A stretch of 32,500 nt of DNA from Prorocentrum cordatum (taxonomy: Eukaryota; Sar; Dinophyceae; Prorocentrales; Prorocentraceae): positions 86,577-119,076 of the forward strand of contig CAUYUJ010011237.1 in the NCBI GenBank assembly GCA_963575745.1, read 5' to 3'. Below the pieces are notes generated by a model that was not told the origin of the DNA, made no database searches, and saw only the letters and a program-made list of their open reading frames with translations. Below are positions 1-10,273 of this stretch, one piece after another (within the stretch, counting starts at the first letter, position 1; the number at the start of each line of letters is the position of its first letter). The translations under genes were made by a program, and so were the position numbers.

Positions 1-299
1 AGAGGAAGAAGAAAAGTAGAGAGATGGAGAGAAACTAGGCCAGGCCTCAGATCAAAGATACGCTGGTACATCCAACATCGAGATACCGCCTACTGCATGC
101 GCCAGCTGGGGGAACAGCGGAACGGCGTCAAGCCAGTATCATCGTCATGGTAGCTGTAGTCGTTGGCGTTGCCCTCCTCTCCTCCTCCTCATCCTCCTCA
201 TCAGTATCACCACTTGTGTCACCCATAGACCGACATCATCTCAAGAATCATATTCCCGCTGCGCCTGATCCTCATCTTCGTCACCGTCCTCACCATCAC
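1..299. other. Left flank, no gene recognised
   Basis: Mixed-composition sequence opening with a purine-rich stretch and passing into TCC/TCA-rich DNA from about 170. No convincing coding frame or RNA gene is visible. Confidence 0.4.
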
Positions 300-310
300 C
301 ACCACCACCG

Positions 311-352
<42 letters not shown>

Positions 353-745
353 GCATCATCATCATCATCATCATCATCATCAGCATCATCATCATCATCA
401 TCATTAGCAGCATCATCCTAGTCATCAGCATCATCATCATCAGCGTCACCATCCTCATCCTCATCCTCATCAACGTCACCATCATCGATCATCACCGTCG
501 TAATCATCACCACCATCGTCGTCATCGCCATCACGATCATCGTCATCATCATTAGTATGAGATCCATCATCGTCATCAGCAGCCGCATCAGCATCATCAT
601 AATAATTACCACCATCATCAGCATAATCATCACCAGCTGTACCACCATCACCATCATCATCACGATCATCAGCATCACCATCAGCATCATCATCTTTATC
701 ATCATCATTAGCATCATCATCATCAGCATCATCATCTTTGCCACC
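300..745. repeat. Interrupted (CAT/ATC)n trinucleotide tract
   Basis: Nearly uninterrupted CAT/CAC/CAG triplets, purest at about 315-405 and then interrupted. The translations are homopolymeric His, Met, Ile or Asp in the various frames. On the minus strand the GAT phase is open from 871 to 482 and gives an Asp-rich peptide. I read this as a microsatellite rather than a gene. Confidence 0.9.
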
Positions 746-1051
746 ATGTTCAACATTATCGAAAACATCATCGCCCTCACCGCCACGATCACGATCACGC
801 TCACGCTCACCACAACCATCATCATCACCTCCTCTACTGGAGTTGCTCCTCAGACGTATCCAATTCATCATCCTCCACCTCCACTCCTGGTTACCTTATT
901 CATTCCTGGAAAGGGTCCGAAAGCAGAGGTTAGAATCCAAGACATTAGCAAGGGCCAAAGCAGAAGGGGAAAGAGGCGGAATGACGACGTAAGCTTCGAC
1001 ACGAGTGCAGAGAGCTGGGGGGGGGACCAACTATGTGGATAAGGAGGGGAG

Positions 1052-1640
1052 GAGGACGGGAGGATGGTGATGATTGTGATGATGCTGATGATGATGGTGG
1101 TGACGATGATGGTGGCGATGATGATGGCGGTGATGATGGTGACGATGATTAAGGTGCTGATGATGCTGATGATTGAATTGTTGTTGGTGATGATGACGAC
1201 GATGCTGATGATGATGGTGACGATGCTGTTGCCGATGATGCGGATGTTTGTGATGGTGATCATGATGATGATGCTGATGATGCTGATATTTATGATACGA
1301 TGGTGATGGTGGTGGTGATGACGACAAGCATGGTGAAGATGACGGTGGTGATTTTAGTGCTGATGCTGACGATAGTGATGGAGATGGCGATGATGATGAC
1401 GAAGATTATGATGATGCTGATGATGATGACGGTGTCAGTGATGGTGATGATGATGACGATGGTAATGCCGATGATGACGACGACAATGATGATGGTGATG
1501 ATGGCTTTGATGCTGACGATGATACTGCTGATGGTGCTGGCGGTGATGCGGGTCATGATATTGACGATGGTGATGATGGATATTATGATGATGGTGCTGA
1601 TGATATTGATACTGACGATGAGAATAATGAAAATGACGGA

Positions 1641-1698
<58 letters not shown>

Positions 1699-1970
1699 CT
1701 GATTACGATGACGGCAACGATGACGTTGACGATGATGATGGCAACGACGACGACGATTCGGATGATGATGCCGACGTCGACGCTGGTGTTAATGATGATG
1801 ATGGTGATGCTGCTGCTGCTGATGCGGATGATGAGGATGCTGATGATGCTGCTGATGATGGTGATGGTGATGACGGTGGCGGAATCGATGACGATGGCGA
1901 CGATGACGAGGACGATGATGATGAAGACAATGAAGATAGTGATGATGATGATGATGACGACGATGACCAA
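1052..1970. repeat. Interrupted (GAT)n trinucleotide tract, inverted relative to 300-745
   Basis: About 0.9 kb of GAT triplets, with a pure run at about 1643-1697. The plus-strand GAT phase is free of stops from 1296 to the TAA before 2181, about 295 codons. It is rich in Asp with Gly and Ala, and its last ~70 codons leave the repeat. It has no ATG before 1971. Most interruptions are GAC, GGT, GCT, AAT or GAA, so the acidic character is kept. This could be an acidic exon or simply a decayed microsatellite; I favour the microsatellite. Confidence 0.85.
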
Positions 1971-2171
1971 ATGCTCCTATGCACGAGGTCTCCGACTGAT
2001 GAACTATGCGAGCGAAAATCTGCGTTACGACACTACGACAGCCTTCGAGGGGCGGCCCGATTGCGATTAAATCTGCAGATCTGGGCCCAGAGGAGGAGAA
2101 GGAGGAGGAGTAGGAGGAGGAGGGTGGAGTGGGAGGGGCGGGAGGAGGGGGAGGGGAACAAAACACACAGC

Positions 2172-2663
2172 TCAGGATAATAACTTGCGAGAGGCGGAAT
2201 CTAATCGGGCCTCGCTGTCACTGATGGCAGCGGACAACTTCCAGCGCGATGTCCACAGCTCGTTCCGGGCGTCAGCTGCCCAGGCAGGGCCCTCAGGGAG
2301 CCTGGAAAGACAATCATCCATTCGATGAAGCAGGCCACGATTACGACCAATGGCATGCCGCGCACCATGCATATCCTGCCGGAGCGCCTGGATACGCTCA
2401 GCCACCACATCATCCGCACATGCCCGATGATCACCACCCACGAACAGCGCTATGACCAGCACGAGCATGGACATCACCAGGAAGCACGCGAGGACCACCA
2501 TCCGGGCCACGAGCGGCACGGGATGAGGGACGGGAGCCCCGCCAGGGCCACTATCACCATGCCCTGGCTGAAGCCCGTGAGGATCGGCAGAACGATGATG
2601 AAGACTAGGATGACGAACAGGATCTGGATCATGGTCCCTCGCATCACCTCCAGACCAGAGCAC
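2172..2663 (-). CDS. Possible membrane protein, C-terminal segment
   Basis: A 163-residue frame, not recognised as any family. It has one clear hydrophobic membrane segment at about residues 54-76 (Val/Leu/Met-rich, ending in ALFVGG), followed by a charged, probably helical tail to the end. The first 50 residues are His/Pro/Asp-rich and look like an out-of-frame stretch. The coding signal may therefore enter this frame only near residue 50, after a splice or frameshift from the overlapping frame at 2474-3103, which carries similar membrane segments. Membrane-protein character is seen in the sequence; that the two pieces belong to one gene is inference. Confidence 0.3.
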   Translation of the reverse strand: MLWSGGDARDHDPDPVRHPSLHHRSADPHGLQPGHGDSGPGGAPVPHPVPLVARMVVLACFLVMSMLVLVIALFVGGDHRACADDVVAERIQALRQDMHGARHAIGRNRGLLHRMDDCLSRLPEGPAWAADARNELWTSRWKLSAAISDSEARLDSASRKLLS

Positions 2664-3103
2664 ATTCCCAGCGGAAGAGACCTGAGTCCGAGTTGCCTCG
2701 AGCAGCGGCCCAGACGACCAAGGGTCAGTGGCTCCAGGCGCATGCTATGGATCAGCACGGTCAGCAGAACGAGAAGCCGCTCGACTAGAAGAAGAACAAA
2801 CGCCATGAACATAAACTTGTGGCGCTCCGCGCGGATTTCTTGGATCTGCGCTGGACACCCGGACGCCAAAGGCGCCGCCGAGAGGGCCCAGCGCGCATCC
2901 AGGAAATCCGCGCGGAGCGCCACAAGCTTGTGTTCATGGCGTTTTTGTTTCTCCGATCGACGCCAGCGAGCACGGAGAGGGCCGCCATCGTGAAGAACAT
3001 CGTAATCATCGTCGTTAGGATCACCATCGCCGGGCTCTCGCTGCATAGCCACCGCAGGCGGCGCACTGCGAATGGCCTCGAACACACAGAGGATACGTGG
3101 CAC
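2474..3103 (-). CDS. Possible multi-pass membrane protein, middle segment
   Basis: A 209-residue frame with a charged N-terminal half and two hydrophobic stretches, at about residues 97-118 (FMFMAF, then Leu/Val-rich) and 159-190 (Ile/Leu/Phe-rich). The third frame, to 3201, shows another membrane-like stretch (MVILTTMITMFFTMAALSVL). On the minus strand a four-helix protein could be assembled from three frames, which needs short introns or frameshifts. The charged region before the first helix is encoded across a 54-bp inverted repeat. The family is not recognised. The alternative is an accidental open frame in GC-rich DNA. Confidence 0.28.
   Translation of the reverse strand: MPRILCVFEAIRSAPPAVAMQREPGDGDPNDDDYDVLHDGGPLRARWRRSEKQKRHEHKLVALRADFLDARWALSAAPLASGCPAQIQEIRAERHKFMFMAFVLLLVERLLVLLTVLIHSMRLEPLTLGRLGRCSRQLGLRSLPLGMCSGLEVMRGTMIQILFVILVFIIVLPILTGFSQGMVIVALAGLPSLIPCRSWPGWWSSRASW
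2801..2941. repeat. 54-bp inverted repeat with 33-bp spacer
   Basis: The arm at 2801-2854 (starts CGCCATGAAC) is the reverse complement of 2888-2941 (ends GTTCATGGCG), with about 5 mismatches in 54. The spacer is 2855-2887. The arms include the exact palindromic partner block ATCCGCGCGGAGCGCCACAA. Confidence 0.85.
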
Positions 3104-3357
3104 TCGCCGTCAGAAGACCGATGGCCATGATCAACAACGTTGAACTGCTCAATCTGCTGCAGCAGGGAGTTGACAAGGCTGACTGTGAACAAGTTGATCA
3201 CGCCGTGCTGTACTTCACTCGTGAGGAATGATGTGGGACACCGTCCTGCCGTCGTAGGCGTTCATGCGAAATCGGCTGAGGCGCCCTGCAGCCAGCTGCT
3301 GCACGATTCAGTCGAGACGAGCCGCGCACACCATGGGAGGAAGGGGCTGCACGTGCA

Positions 3358-3640
3358 GCGTGATGATGACGACGGCGACGATGATGACGACGACGATGAT
3401 GAAGATGATGTTTGGTATAATGGTGGTGATGATGATGGTAATGGTGGTCATGGACTTGGCGATGGCTGTGATGATAATATGGTGGTGATGGTGGCGAAGG
3501 TGCGGAGGAGGAGGAGGATAATGGTGACGATAATGAGGAGTGTGGGGACGATGGTGATGAAGGTAAGAATTATGGTGATGATGGTGACAAGGATGGCGAC
3601 GATGATGATGGTGATGAGGAGGGGGAGGAGGAGGGGGAGG
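3358..3640. repeat. (GAT)n/(GGT)n-rich tract
   Basis: Imperfect GAT/GGT triplets pass into GAG/GGA-rich purine sequence at about 3615. Long frames on both strands here are low-complexity (His, Met or Asp) and are not treated as genes. Confidence 0.85.
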
Positions 3641-4058
3641 AGGAGGGATGAGAGGAAGGGGCAGGGGGAGGGATACGAAACGAATGTGAAGAATCAAAAA
3701 ACGAAGAGCGAAGAGGAGAGGGAGAGGAGGACAGGAGCGTGGGCAGTGATAAGCAAGCAGAACAGGAGCAGCAAGAACAGGAAGGGAAGGAGGAAGACGA
3801 AGAGAAGAAACAGGCGGATAAGGAGCAGACGGAGGAAAGGCAGCAGGAGGATCAGACAGAGGGTAACCGATGAGCAGGCATGGGAGCGAGGATACAAGAA
3901 GGAGAAGGCGGGACAGTAGGAGCAGGATGCGGGCGGGGGGGGAGGATGGAAGGTCGCGGAGAGGAGCAGGCGGGAACGCAGGAGGAACAAAGTGAGGAGC
4001 GGGAGGCCGAAGCCCAGGAAGGCGGCCCGGGGGGGGGGGCCAACGGGCGACGCCGCGG
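3641..4058. other. Purine-rich low-complexity region
   Basis: Strongly strand-asymmetric GA/GGA-rich DNA on the plus strand with no recognisable gene. The minus strand is open over a long distance only because CT-rich triplets (Leu, Ser, Pro) avoid stops. Confidence 0.7.
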
Positions 4059-4216
4059 TCCTCCTCCTCCTCCGCCTCCTCCTCCCCTCCTCCTCCCTCC
4101 TCCTCCTCCTCCTCCTCCTCCTCTCCTCCTCCTCCTCCCTCTTCCTCCTCCTCCTCCTCCTCCTCCTCCTCCTCCTCCTCCTCCTCCTCCTCCTCCTCCT
4201 CCTCCTCCTCCTCCTG
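4059..4216. repeat. (CTC)n microsatellite
   Basis: About 155 bp of nearly pure CTC/CCT triplets. It lies 130 bp from a (GGA)n tract, with which it is complementary. Confidence 0.95.
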
Positions 4217-4345
4217 CTCAGGAGAAAGACGAGCAGGGCGGCGAGGCCGTGGACGGTATAAGGAAGGGGAGCCGCATGCAAGGGGGGCGCCCACCAGCAC
4301 GGCCAGCAGCAGCATCACGATCCCAAGCCCCACCTGGGGTGTGCA

Positions 4346-4427
4346 GGAGGAGGAGGAGGAGGAGGAGGAGGAGGAGGAGGAGGAGGAGGAGGGAGGAGGA
4401 GGGAGGAGGAGGAGGAGGAGGAAAAGG
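4346..4427. repeat. (GGA)n microsatellite
   Basis: About 80 bp of GGA triplets forming the head of a compound repeat that reappears near 17.6 kb. Confidence 0.95.
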
Positions 4428-4436
4428 ACAAGTTTA

Positions 4437-4807
4437 AACCCAAGAGTCATCAACGATGTTGGAAGTAACCCTCCCTCCGAGCTCCCTTGTTATAGGCCCC
4501 ACAACGGATCATTTCCATGGAGGGCACTGCCTCGTTGAGAGACAACCGATCGAAGACCCTGAATCATGCCAAGGCATTGCTCGGGATGTCAACGCCACGG
4601 ATCAACCTGACTGCTGCGTATTGGCGATCCAGAATCGTGGCAGAACGCCATTTTTGGGACTTCGGCACAACGAACCAACATAAGTGTTGTACCAGCATAA
4701 TCTTGAATCCTTCAAAACACCATTGCTGGTACGCTGATCATGGGAATCGGTGGAACTCTTGCTATGTTTTTGAACGCGACACGAATGCGAGAGCCAAATT
4801 TTGAAAA
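4437..4807. repeat. Dispersed compound repeat, body, copy 1
   Basis: Begins ACCCAAGAGTCATCAACGAT after the GGA tract and is clearly related to the segment beginning at about 17628 (ACCCAAGACTCATCAACGGT). Both share blocks such as CAACGCCACG followed by ATCAACCTGACT, and both run into the same ~84-bp tandem repeat. No coding potential is evident. Confidence 0.8.
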
Positions 4808-5455
4808 CGACTCGCCCTCAATCCGTGAAACTCTTGCAGCTTGTTTAAACGAATGTGCGTGGCGCTAAGGCGAGAGCCACATTGTGAAAACCAACCGCCC
4901 GCAATCCCTGAAACTCTTGCAAGTTTGCTGAAACGAATGTGCGCGGCGCTAATGCGAGAGCCACAGTTTGAAAAAAAAAAAAAAAAAAAAAAAAAAACGC
5001 CCGCAATCCCTGAATCTCTTACAAATTTCTAAAACGAATGCGCGCGGCGCTAAGGCGAGAGCCACATGTTGAAAACCACCCGCCTTCAATCCGTGAAACT
5101 CTTGCAATTTTGTTTATCGAATTCGCGCAGCGCTAAGGCGAGAACCACATTTTGAAAACGACTCGCCCTCAATCCGTGAAGCTCTCGCAACTTGTTTAAA
5201 CGAATGTGTACGGCCCTAAGGCGGGAGCCACATTTTGAAAACGACTCGCCCTCAATCCGTGAAGCTCTCGCAACTTGTTTAAACGAATGTGCGCGGCGCT
5301 AAGGCGAGAGTCGCATTTTGAAAACGACTCGCCCGCAATCCCTGAAACTCTTACAAATTTCTAAAAACGAATAATGTGCGCGGCGCAAGGCGAGAGCCAC
5401 ATGTTGAAAATCACCCGCCCTCCATCTGCGAAACTGCTGCCATTTGTTTAAGATG
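4808..5455. repeat. ~84-bp tandem repeat, about 7.5 copies
   Basis: The unit contains CTCAATCCGTGAAACTCTTG, then a TTTAAACGAATG block, then GGCGCTAAGGCGAGAGCCAC and a TTTTGAAAAC junction. Copies begin near 4812, 4898, 5003, 5087, 5170, 5253, 5333 and 5421 (the last partial). Units near 5170 and 5253 are almost identical. One junction is expanded to 27 A at 4971-4997. Confidence 0.9.
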
Positions 5456-5540
5456 CAGGGTGAGGAAGTCAAAAACGAAACGCCCGCCCCCCTAAAAACT
5501 GGCCGCACGGTGCGACGGGGAGAACTTATAAGAGAAAGGA

Positions 5541-5633
5541 ATGGAGGAGGATGAAGAGGAGGAGAAGGAGAAGGAGCAGGAGGAGGAGGAGGGGAAGGAG
5601 GAGGAGGAGGAGCAGGAGAAGGAGGAGGAGGAC
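5541..5633. repeat. (GGA)n-rich microsatellite
   Basis: Imperfect GGA/GAA/GCA triplets, giving Glu-rich or Arg-rich translations. Confidence 0.85.
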
Positions 5634-5882
5634 GTCGTCGCCGCCGCCGCCGCCGACACCGCCATCGTCCTCCTTCGAATGCCTCCATGTCGGTCAACTG
5701 TGGTGCGCACGGGTGCCACCGGCGCCATGTTGATGCTGGCAAGTCCTGCAGATCCCTGAACAAGCAGCGCGGTGTTCCTGGCACCTTGTGGCACAGTCTT
5801 CGAGTGCCCGTGCACGCAAGCGATTACCCGCCTGAGCTTTTCAATGACGCGCGAGCCGTAGCCGCAATCGGTAGCCTGCACG

Positions 5883-7031
5883 GTGAATTTTGTTGCGAGG
5901 AGCCTGGTCCCTTCACCCGAACACGTGTTCGGCCGCGCCGAAGTAGATATCGGCTGCTTGCCAGGGTGGCTGTTCGAAGGTGAAGTGCTCGCCGATGGCT
6001 CCTCGTACTGCACACAATACGGAAGCTTGCACACACTACGGTCGTGTGTACCAGCGACGACGGTAGCTTTCGTTGTGCAATGTACGGGGCGGTGCCATTG
6101 GCGTGATCTCGGAGTCAGAGCTCTCGAAATGCCGAGGACTTTGCTATCGACATGCTCGCGATGTTTTCGGTGCAGCTGGACGTGGACGGACCGCTCATTG
6201 GTTATTCAGGACTGCTCGGGCTCGGTGGGTCGCGCGGTGGATCCATGCAAGGCCCTTTCGCCTGGCAATACCAATCATCATATGCGGCAGCTGTGGTGGG
6301 AAAGCCGCGGCCCGAGCGCGAATGTTGGAAAGGTCCGCGTGCATGCCACAACGTCCAAGGGTTCTTTCTTCTGGGATACTTGGCTCAGTAAAGGCAGCGA
6401 CCTGGCTGACATCTGGGCCAAGAAGGGAGCAGCTCTTTGGATTGTCCCTTCGGGAAGGATCCTGTCTGCAGAGGCGTGCGAAGCGCGTGCGCGGGATCTC
6501 GTCCAATGGATAAGCCAGATGCATGCGCGGCAGGTTGACAGTGAACTGTTCGACACAAATGGTGTGGTAGGCGCCGCTGGTATGGTGCTCGAGCTCCCTG
6601 ACCACTTCCACCCGCAGGACGGGGGGCCTGTGGACGACGCCTGGGCGGCCCGAGACCTGCTAGGCTGGCGCTCAACCGGGCGCGTTCCCGCGTTTCCGCC
6701 CGCACGCGATGACCCGCGTGGGGGTGCGATGACGCGGCGGGGCTCGGCGAGGAGTGTTTTGGCAGGCCGCGGCGGCTCCAAAAACATTCGATCGCCAGGT
6801 GTGCAGGAATGGAAAGAGGATGAGCTTCCCTCTTTCTGCTGCTGCAAATGCTGCGGGGCCTCCTATTGCCAGCGCGCGGCCCCTGGGAGGATGCGTTTCG
6901 GGGCCCAGCGCGCTGGGCTGAAGACCCAACGATATCGCCTCAGACGCCATATCCGCACGACTGCGCTCTCGCCAAAAAGGCTCTCTGGGTTCAGAGCGGG
7001 AGCGAAACGGCATGGCTGCACGAGAAGCTGA
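5883..7031 (+). pseudogene. RNase H-like ORF, probable retroelement remnant
   Basis: A 382-residue open frame whose first half resembles the RNase H domain that follows reverse transcriptase in dinoflagellate LINE-like elements. Residues 35-42 (VLADGSSY) fit the first catalytic Asp (D38). VIQDCSGSVG at about 107-116 fits the third-Asp strand (D110). KVRVHAT at 150-156 is followed by LADIWAKKGAAL (D176), the usual C-terminal RNase H block. E82 could be the second acidic residue, but its context is poor. The tail after about residue 240 is low-quality GC-rich sequence, probably not original coding. Upstream coding-like sequence (5690-5880) is in another frame and no RT domain is found, so I call it a decayed fragment. 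The domain match is from memory of the family, not a search. Confidence 0.5.
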
Positions 7032-7324
7032 TGGACCCCCCCCCCCGCGGTGCCCCTGGGGCATGTGGGTCTGGGGTGGAACCTGGGGTCGCGTCGGGAG
7101 TGCCTCCTGGTCCCGGGCATGGCCCTGCGGGGCCCGTCAGCTCCTTCCACGGTTTTGAAACGCCAGGTTCGGCGGTTCGACTGGGCGAATGGCCCTTATA
7201 ATGAAGACGAAAGAACAATGTAAAGCAGTGCCCTGGCACTGCTTCGAACATGCTCAAACAGCTTCAAAACAGTGCCGTGGCACTGCTTTGAACGGTGTCA
7301 CAGGAAGAGTCTTACTTGCGACAT

Positions 7325-7482
7325 CGGACGATGGTGCTGCTGATGATGATGATGGTGATGCCCCTGATGACGGTGATGCGAGTGATGATGATGATGACCA
7401 AAAAATAAGAAGACGACGATGGCAATGACGAGGAGGAGGAGGAGGAGGAGGAAGAGGAGGAGGAGGAGGAGGAGCAGGATGG
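7325..7482. repeat. (GAT)n then (AGG)n microsatellites
   Basis: GAT/GGT triplets at about 7325-7400, followed by AGG/AGA triplets at 7431-7482. Confidence 0.85.
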
Positions 7483-8108
7483 CGATGAAGATGCTGATTC
7501 TCCCACCTTCCACTCGCCCGCAGCTGCAGCCTTGCTGCACCAACTGCGGCCGCGCCGCACCATGCGGACCGCGCACAAGAGCCCGCCCCTTGCGCGGAGC
7601 CCCGCTCGATCTCGCACTTAGCCCGCCCACGCGCGAGAACGCTCAGTCCACGCGCACGCAACGAGCCGCAACTGCGGCGCGACCCCAGTGCCAACTCACC
7701 GGGACCAGTCCTGCCATCCCGTCGAGTGCCAATCCCACTGGGACTAGTCCTGCCACCCCGTCGCGGGACTGCGCGCCTCCCGCGCTCCGCCGCCGCCGCT
7801 GGCGCCGCAGGACCGAGCCGCCACTGCGGCATAAGAAGCGGTCGCATCGTCGCCGCTGGCAGCCCGCGGCGGACGCGGGTTCCAAGTTCGCTCAGCTCCA
7901 GCGCCATTCCCCGCACCTGCGGTTCCCGTCTGGGCCTGGGCGCCCTCCCCCGCAACTGCGGCGCCCGCGTTGCCGCCCTTCGCGGCCCGCCTGCGCCTGC
8001 CTCTCCAACTTTGCGAGTCATTATGTGACCTGCGGCCCGCGCTGCTAGGGGGGAACACCTGGGGGAAGCGCGCTCCGTTTCGCGCCCTGCCGACGGCGCC
8101 GCGCCGCG

Positions 8109-8539
8109 TCACCGCGTCGATTCCCCTCCCAGGCCCCTGGCGCTAGAGGGGTGGCGCGCCCGCTCCTTGCCGGGCGCCTCGCTCGCCATTCTTCGCGCGA
8201 AGTCCGCAACTGCGGTCACGGAAGCGCCAAACGGCGCCAGGAAGGCGCGCATCTCGACGTCGACGGGCTCGGCCTTGCGCGCGTAGATCTGCGGCGTCCC
8301 CCGGGGCCAATCGCGCAGTCGAAGGCATGGCAATATGGGCCACGCGAATGCGCCAAGAGCCCGCCTTCGCGGTCGCGCAGGGCGCCCAAGCCATGGAGAA
8401 CCTTGCCTTCCCCAAGACCGCTGAGGAACCGAATCGCCACGCTGTCTGCTCCGGGCGGCGACTCCCACGGCGAGCCCGCGACTGCGTCGCCAGGTCGCCA
8501 GCTGCAACATGCACGTGCTGAGATTCTCTGCGCGGTCAT
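8109..8539 (-). pseudogene. Coding-like fragment, two frames, function unknown
   Basis: Coding-like peptide starts in one frame (VAIRFLSGLGEGKVLHGLG, then a block ending CHAFDCAIG). It appears to continue in the next frame (DWPRGTPQIYARKAEPVDVE, then ASVTAVADFARRM) across a short GC-rich junction near 8310. A one-base indel or a small intron would join them. No family is recognised. The call rests on natural-looking amino-acid composition only and is weak. Confidence 0.25.
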
Positions 8540-9221
8540 TCACGCCCCACTAGTTGAGCCAGTCGTAGAACGTAGAACTCACGGGGCTTCTTGGCGCCCC
8601 AGTTTTGGTTGGCCATGCGGCTGTGGACGCGCGCCGCCACGACGTCGACGCAGCCCCCCAGATGGGGCGCGCCCCGGCCCAGGTGGGCGCGCGCCACCAT
8701 GGCCCCGGAATACTTGTTGCGCCACCTTTTCATATGGGACCCCCCCCGCCAGTAGAGGGGCCACGCGAAGTCGACGCGTTCAATGCCGCCGCCGCCGCGG
8801 TCTCTGATGCCAGCCAGGAAGGTCCCTGAGGGCACGCCGCTCTTGACGCACAGGTAGTTGCAGCGGGGTCGATTCTAAAACTGATCGCCCGCAACTGCGG
8901 CTGCGCCGGCACTCGCGTCGCACCCCCCAGAAAGAACCGCGCGCGTCGAATCGTCGCGCTCGCGCGCGGCGATGGCGCCGGCAAGGGCCACGTGGATCTG
9001 CGCCCGCTCGTCAGGGCGCGGCCGGGCGCCAGCTGTCGACGGTCCGAAATTGGCCGCGTAGATGCCGATCCGCCCCGCTTGGAACTTCGCTTTGTCTCCC
9101 ATATTTGGACATGATTCCCCCGCCTTCTCCGACAGATCGCCCGTCTCGATGACGGGCACCTGCTTCCAGACCCGCGCATTGGACAATGCCTTCGGCATGT
9201 AGAAGTCGTGCTCCGTCGCAA
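8536..9221 (-). pseudogene. Coding-like minus-strand stretch with one in-frame stop
   Basis: One frame runs from about 9221 to the TGA at 8536, interrupted only by TAG at 8875-8877. Before the stop it reads through FYMPKALSNARVWKQVPVIE and KFQAGRIGIYAANFGPS. After it come NYLCVKSGVPSGTFLAGI, LYWRGGSHMKRWRNKYSG and MANQNWGAKKPREFY. The balanced composition, with Trp, Tyr, Asn and Lys in a GC-rich setting, is what real coding sequence looks like. I do not recognise the family. Just downstream another frame reads FYDWLN and a stop, which hints at a further shift. It could be a decayed gene, or exons separated by unseen introns. Confidence 0.35.
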
Positions 9222-9850
9222 CTGCGGTTCCCGAACCTCTGGAGCTTCGCCCCGTCTTCCGCCTCGTCAGCGGAGGCGGTCTAGGACGCGACGGCGCCGT
9301 CGCCATTGCGCGTCCCCTGGCCGTCGTCATCTTCCGCAACGGCGGTTTTCTCATTCTCGCCTCTCCGTTCCTCATCCAGGTGGACGCACTCCGCCCCGGC
9401 AAATCATGCCCCACCGCGCACGCCTCCAGGTGACGCAGCCGGGCGCGCGGGCGCCCGCGCGGCCGGGATCGCGCGCGCGCCACCTCGCGCCCAGGCGGCC
9501 ACGGAAATGGGACGTGAATGGGGGCGGGTTCGGACGGCGGGAGGAAGCGAGGGGGTCGGGGGAGCGGCAGAGGGAGGGCGATGACTGCAAGGAACAAAAT
9601 GAACAACACGAAAATTGGCGGAGAGGCAAAAGGAGGGCGAGGACTGCGAGGGACCGAGGAAGGATTAGTTTCGCAGCAACTGAAGGACCGCAGCTGCGGT
9701 TTTACACCGCAGCTCCAGTTCTGTCGAATCTCCCGCCTGCGCGGGAGCCGCTTGGAAAAAATACCCATGCTGGACTTCGTGCGGGTCCGCAGCTGCGGCC
9801 TGCAGGGTCCGCGGCTGGAATTGCCAGCGCCATTTGCCCGTCCAGGGTTC

Positions 9851-10273
9851 TCACTGTCTCGCGCGCACGAGTTGCGACAGCGCCGAGCGGCCCCCAGACG
9901 CCGCGTCGTTGGCGACTCGCCGCGGCCACCCAGCACACGTGAGCGGCCATCGTCCCGGTGCGTCTTGAACCACGCCCACCCCCCCCACCCCCCTCTGCGC
10001 GTCCGAGAGGGCGCCACTTCCGCGAGCGGGGCCCAGAGCTGCCACCCTGTTTTCCTCGACCTTGAACTCCTCGGGGCCCCGCCGCACTAGGGCGCGCGCG
10101 TTCGCCCGCGCCGCTTCCACCGCAACTGCGGCCTCCTTCTTCGCCCTCAAACCAGCATCGGCCACTCGAAAATGCCGCTCGAGGTTGCGCGGCGCCTTCG
10201 CCCCGCCGTTCGCTTCCAGTGCCATGCGCCGCCTCTTCGCCGCCGCCGCGGCCTCGCTGTCTCGCCCTGGCAA
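9851..10273 (-). CDS. Coding-like ORF, Ala/Arg-rich helical protein
   Basis: A 140-residue frame, unrecognised. Residues 1-85 are rich in Ala, Arg, Glu and Lys without Pro and would form long helices (KKEAAVAVEAARANARALVR, then GPEEFKVEENRVAALGP). One copy of the dispersed 12-mer encodes the AVA in this helix. The last 50 residues look less natural. The start is uncertain because the frame may continue upstream from another exon (a coding-like piece, MQEREKRAAADVASQWPGDE, lies at about 10700 in another frame). Confidence 0.28.
   Translation of the reverse strand: MPGRDSEAAAAAKRRRMALEANGGAKAPRNLERHFRVADAGLRAKKEAAVAVEAARANARALVRRGPEEFKVEENRVAALGPARGSGALSDAQRGVGGVGVVQDAPGRWPLTCAGWPRRVANDAASGGRSALSQLVRARQ

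Noticed and set aside
147-407. Poly-His protein
   Set aside because: It is the translation of a CAT microsatellite with no other coding evidence.
3308-4453. 381-codon minus-strand frame and overlapping poly-Arg, poly-Leu and poly-Glu frames
   Set aside because: They consist almost wholly of CTC/GGA/GAT microsatellite translation.
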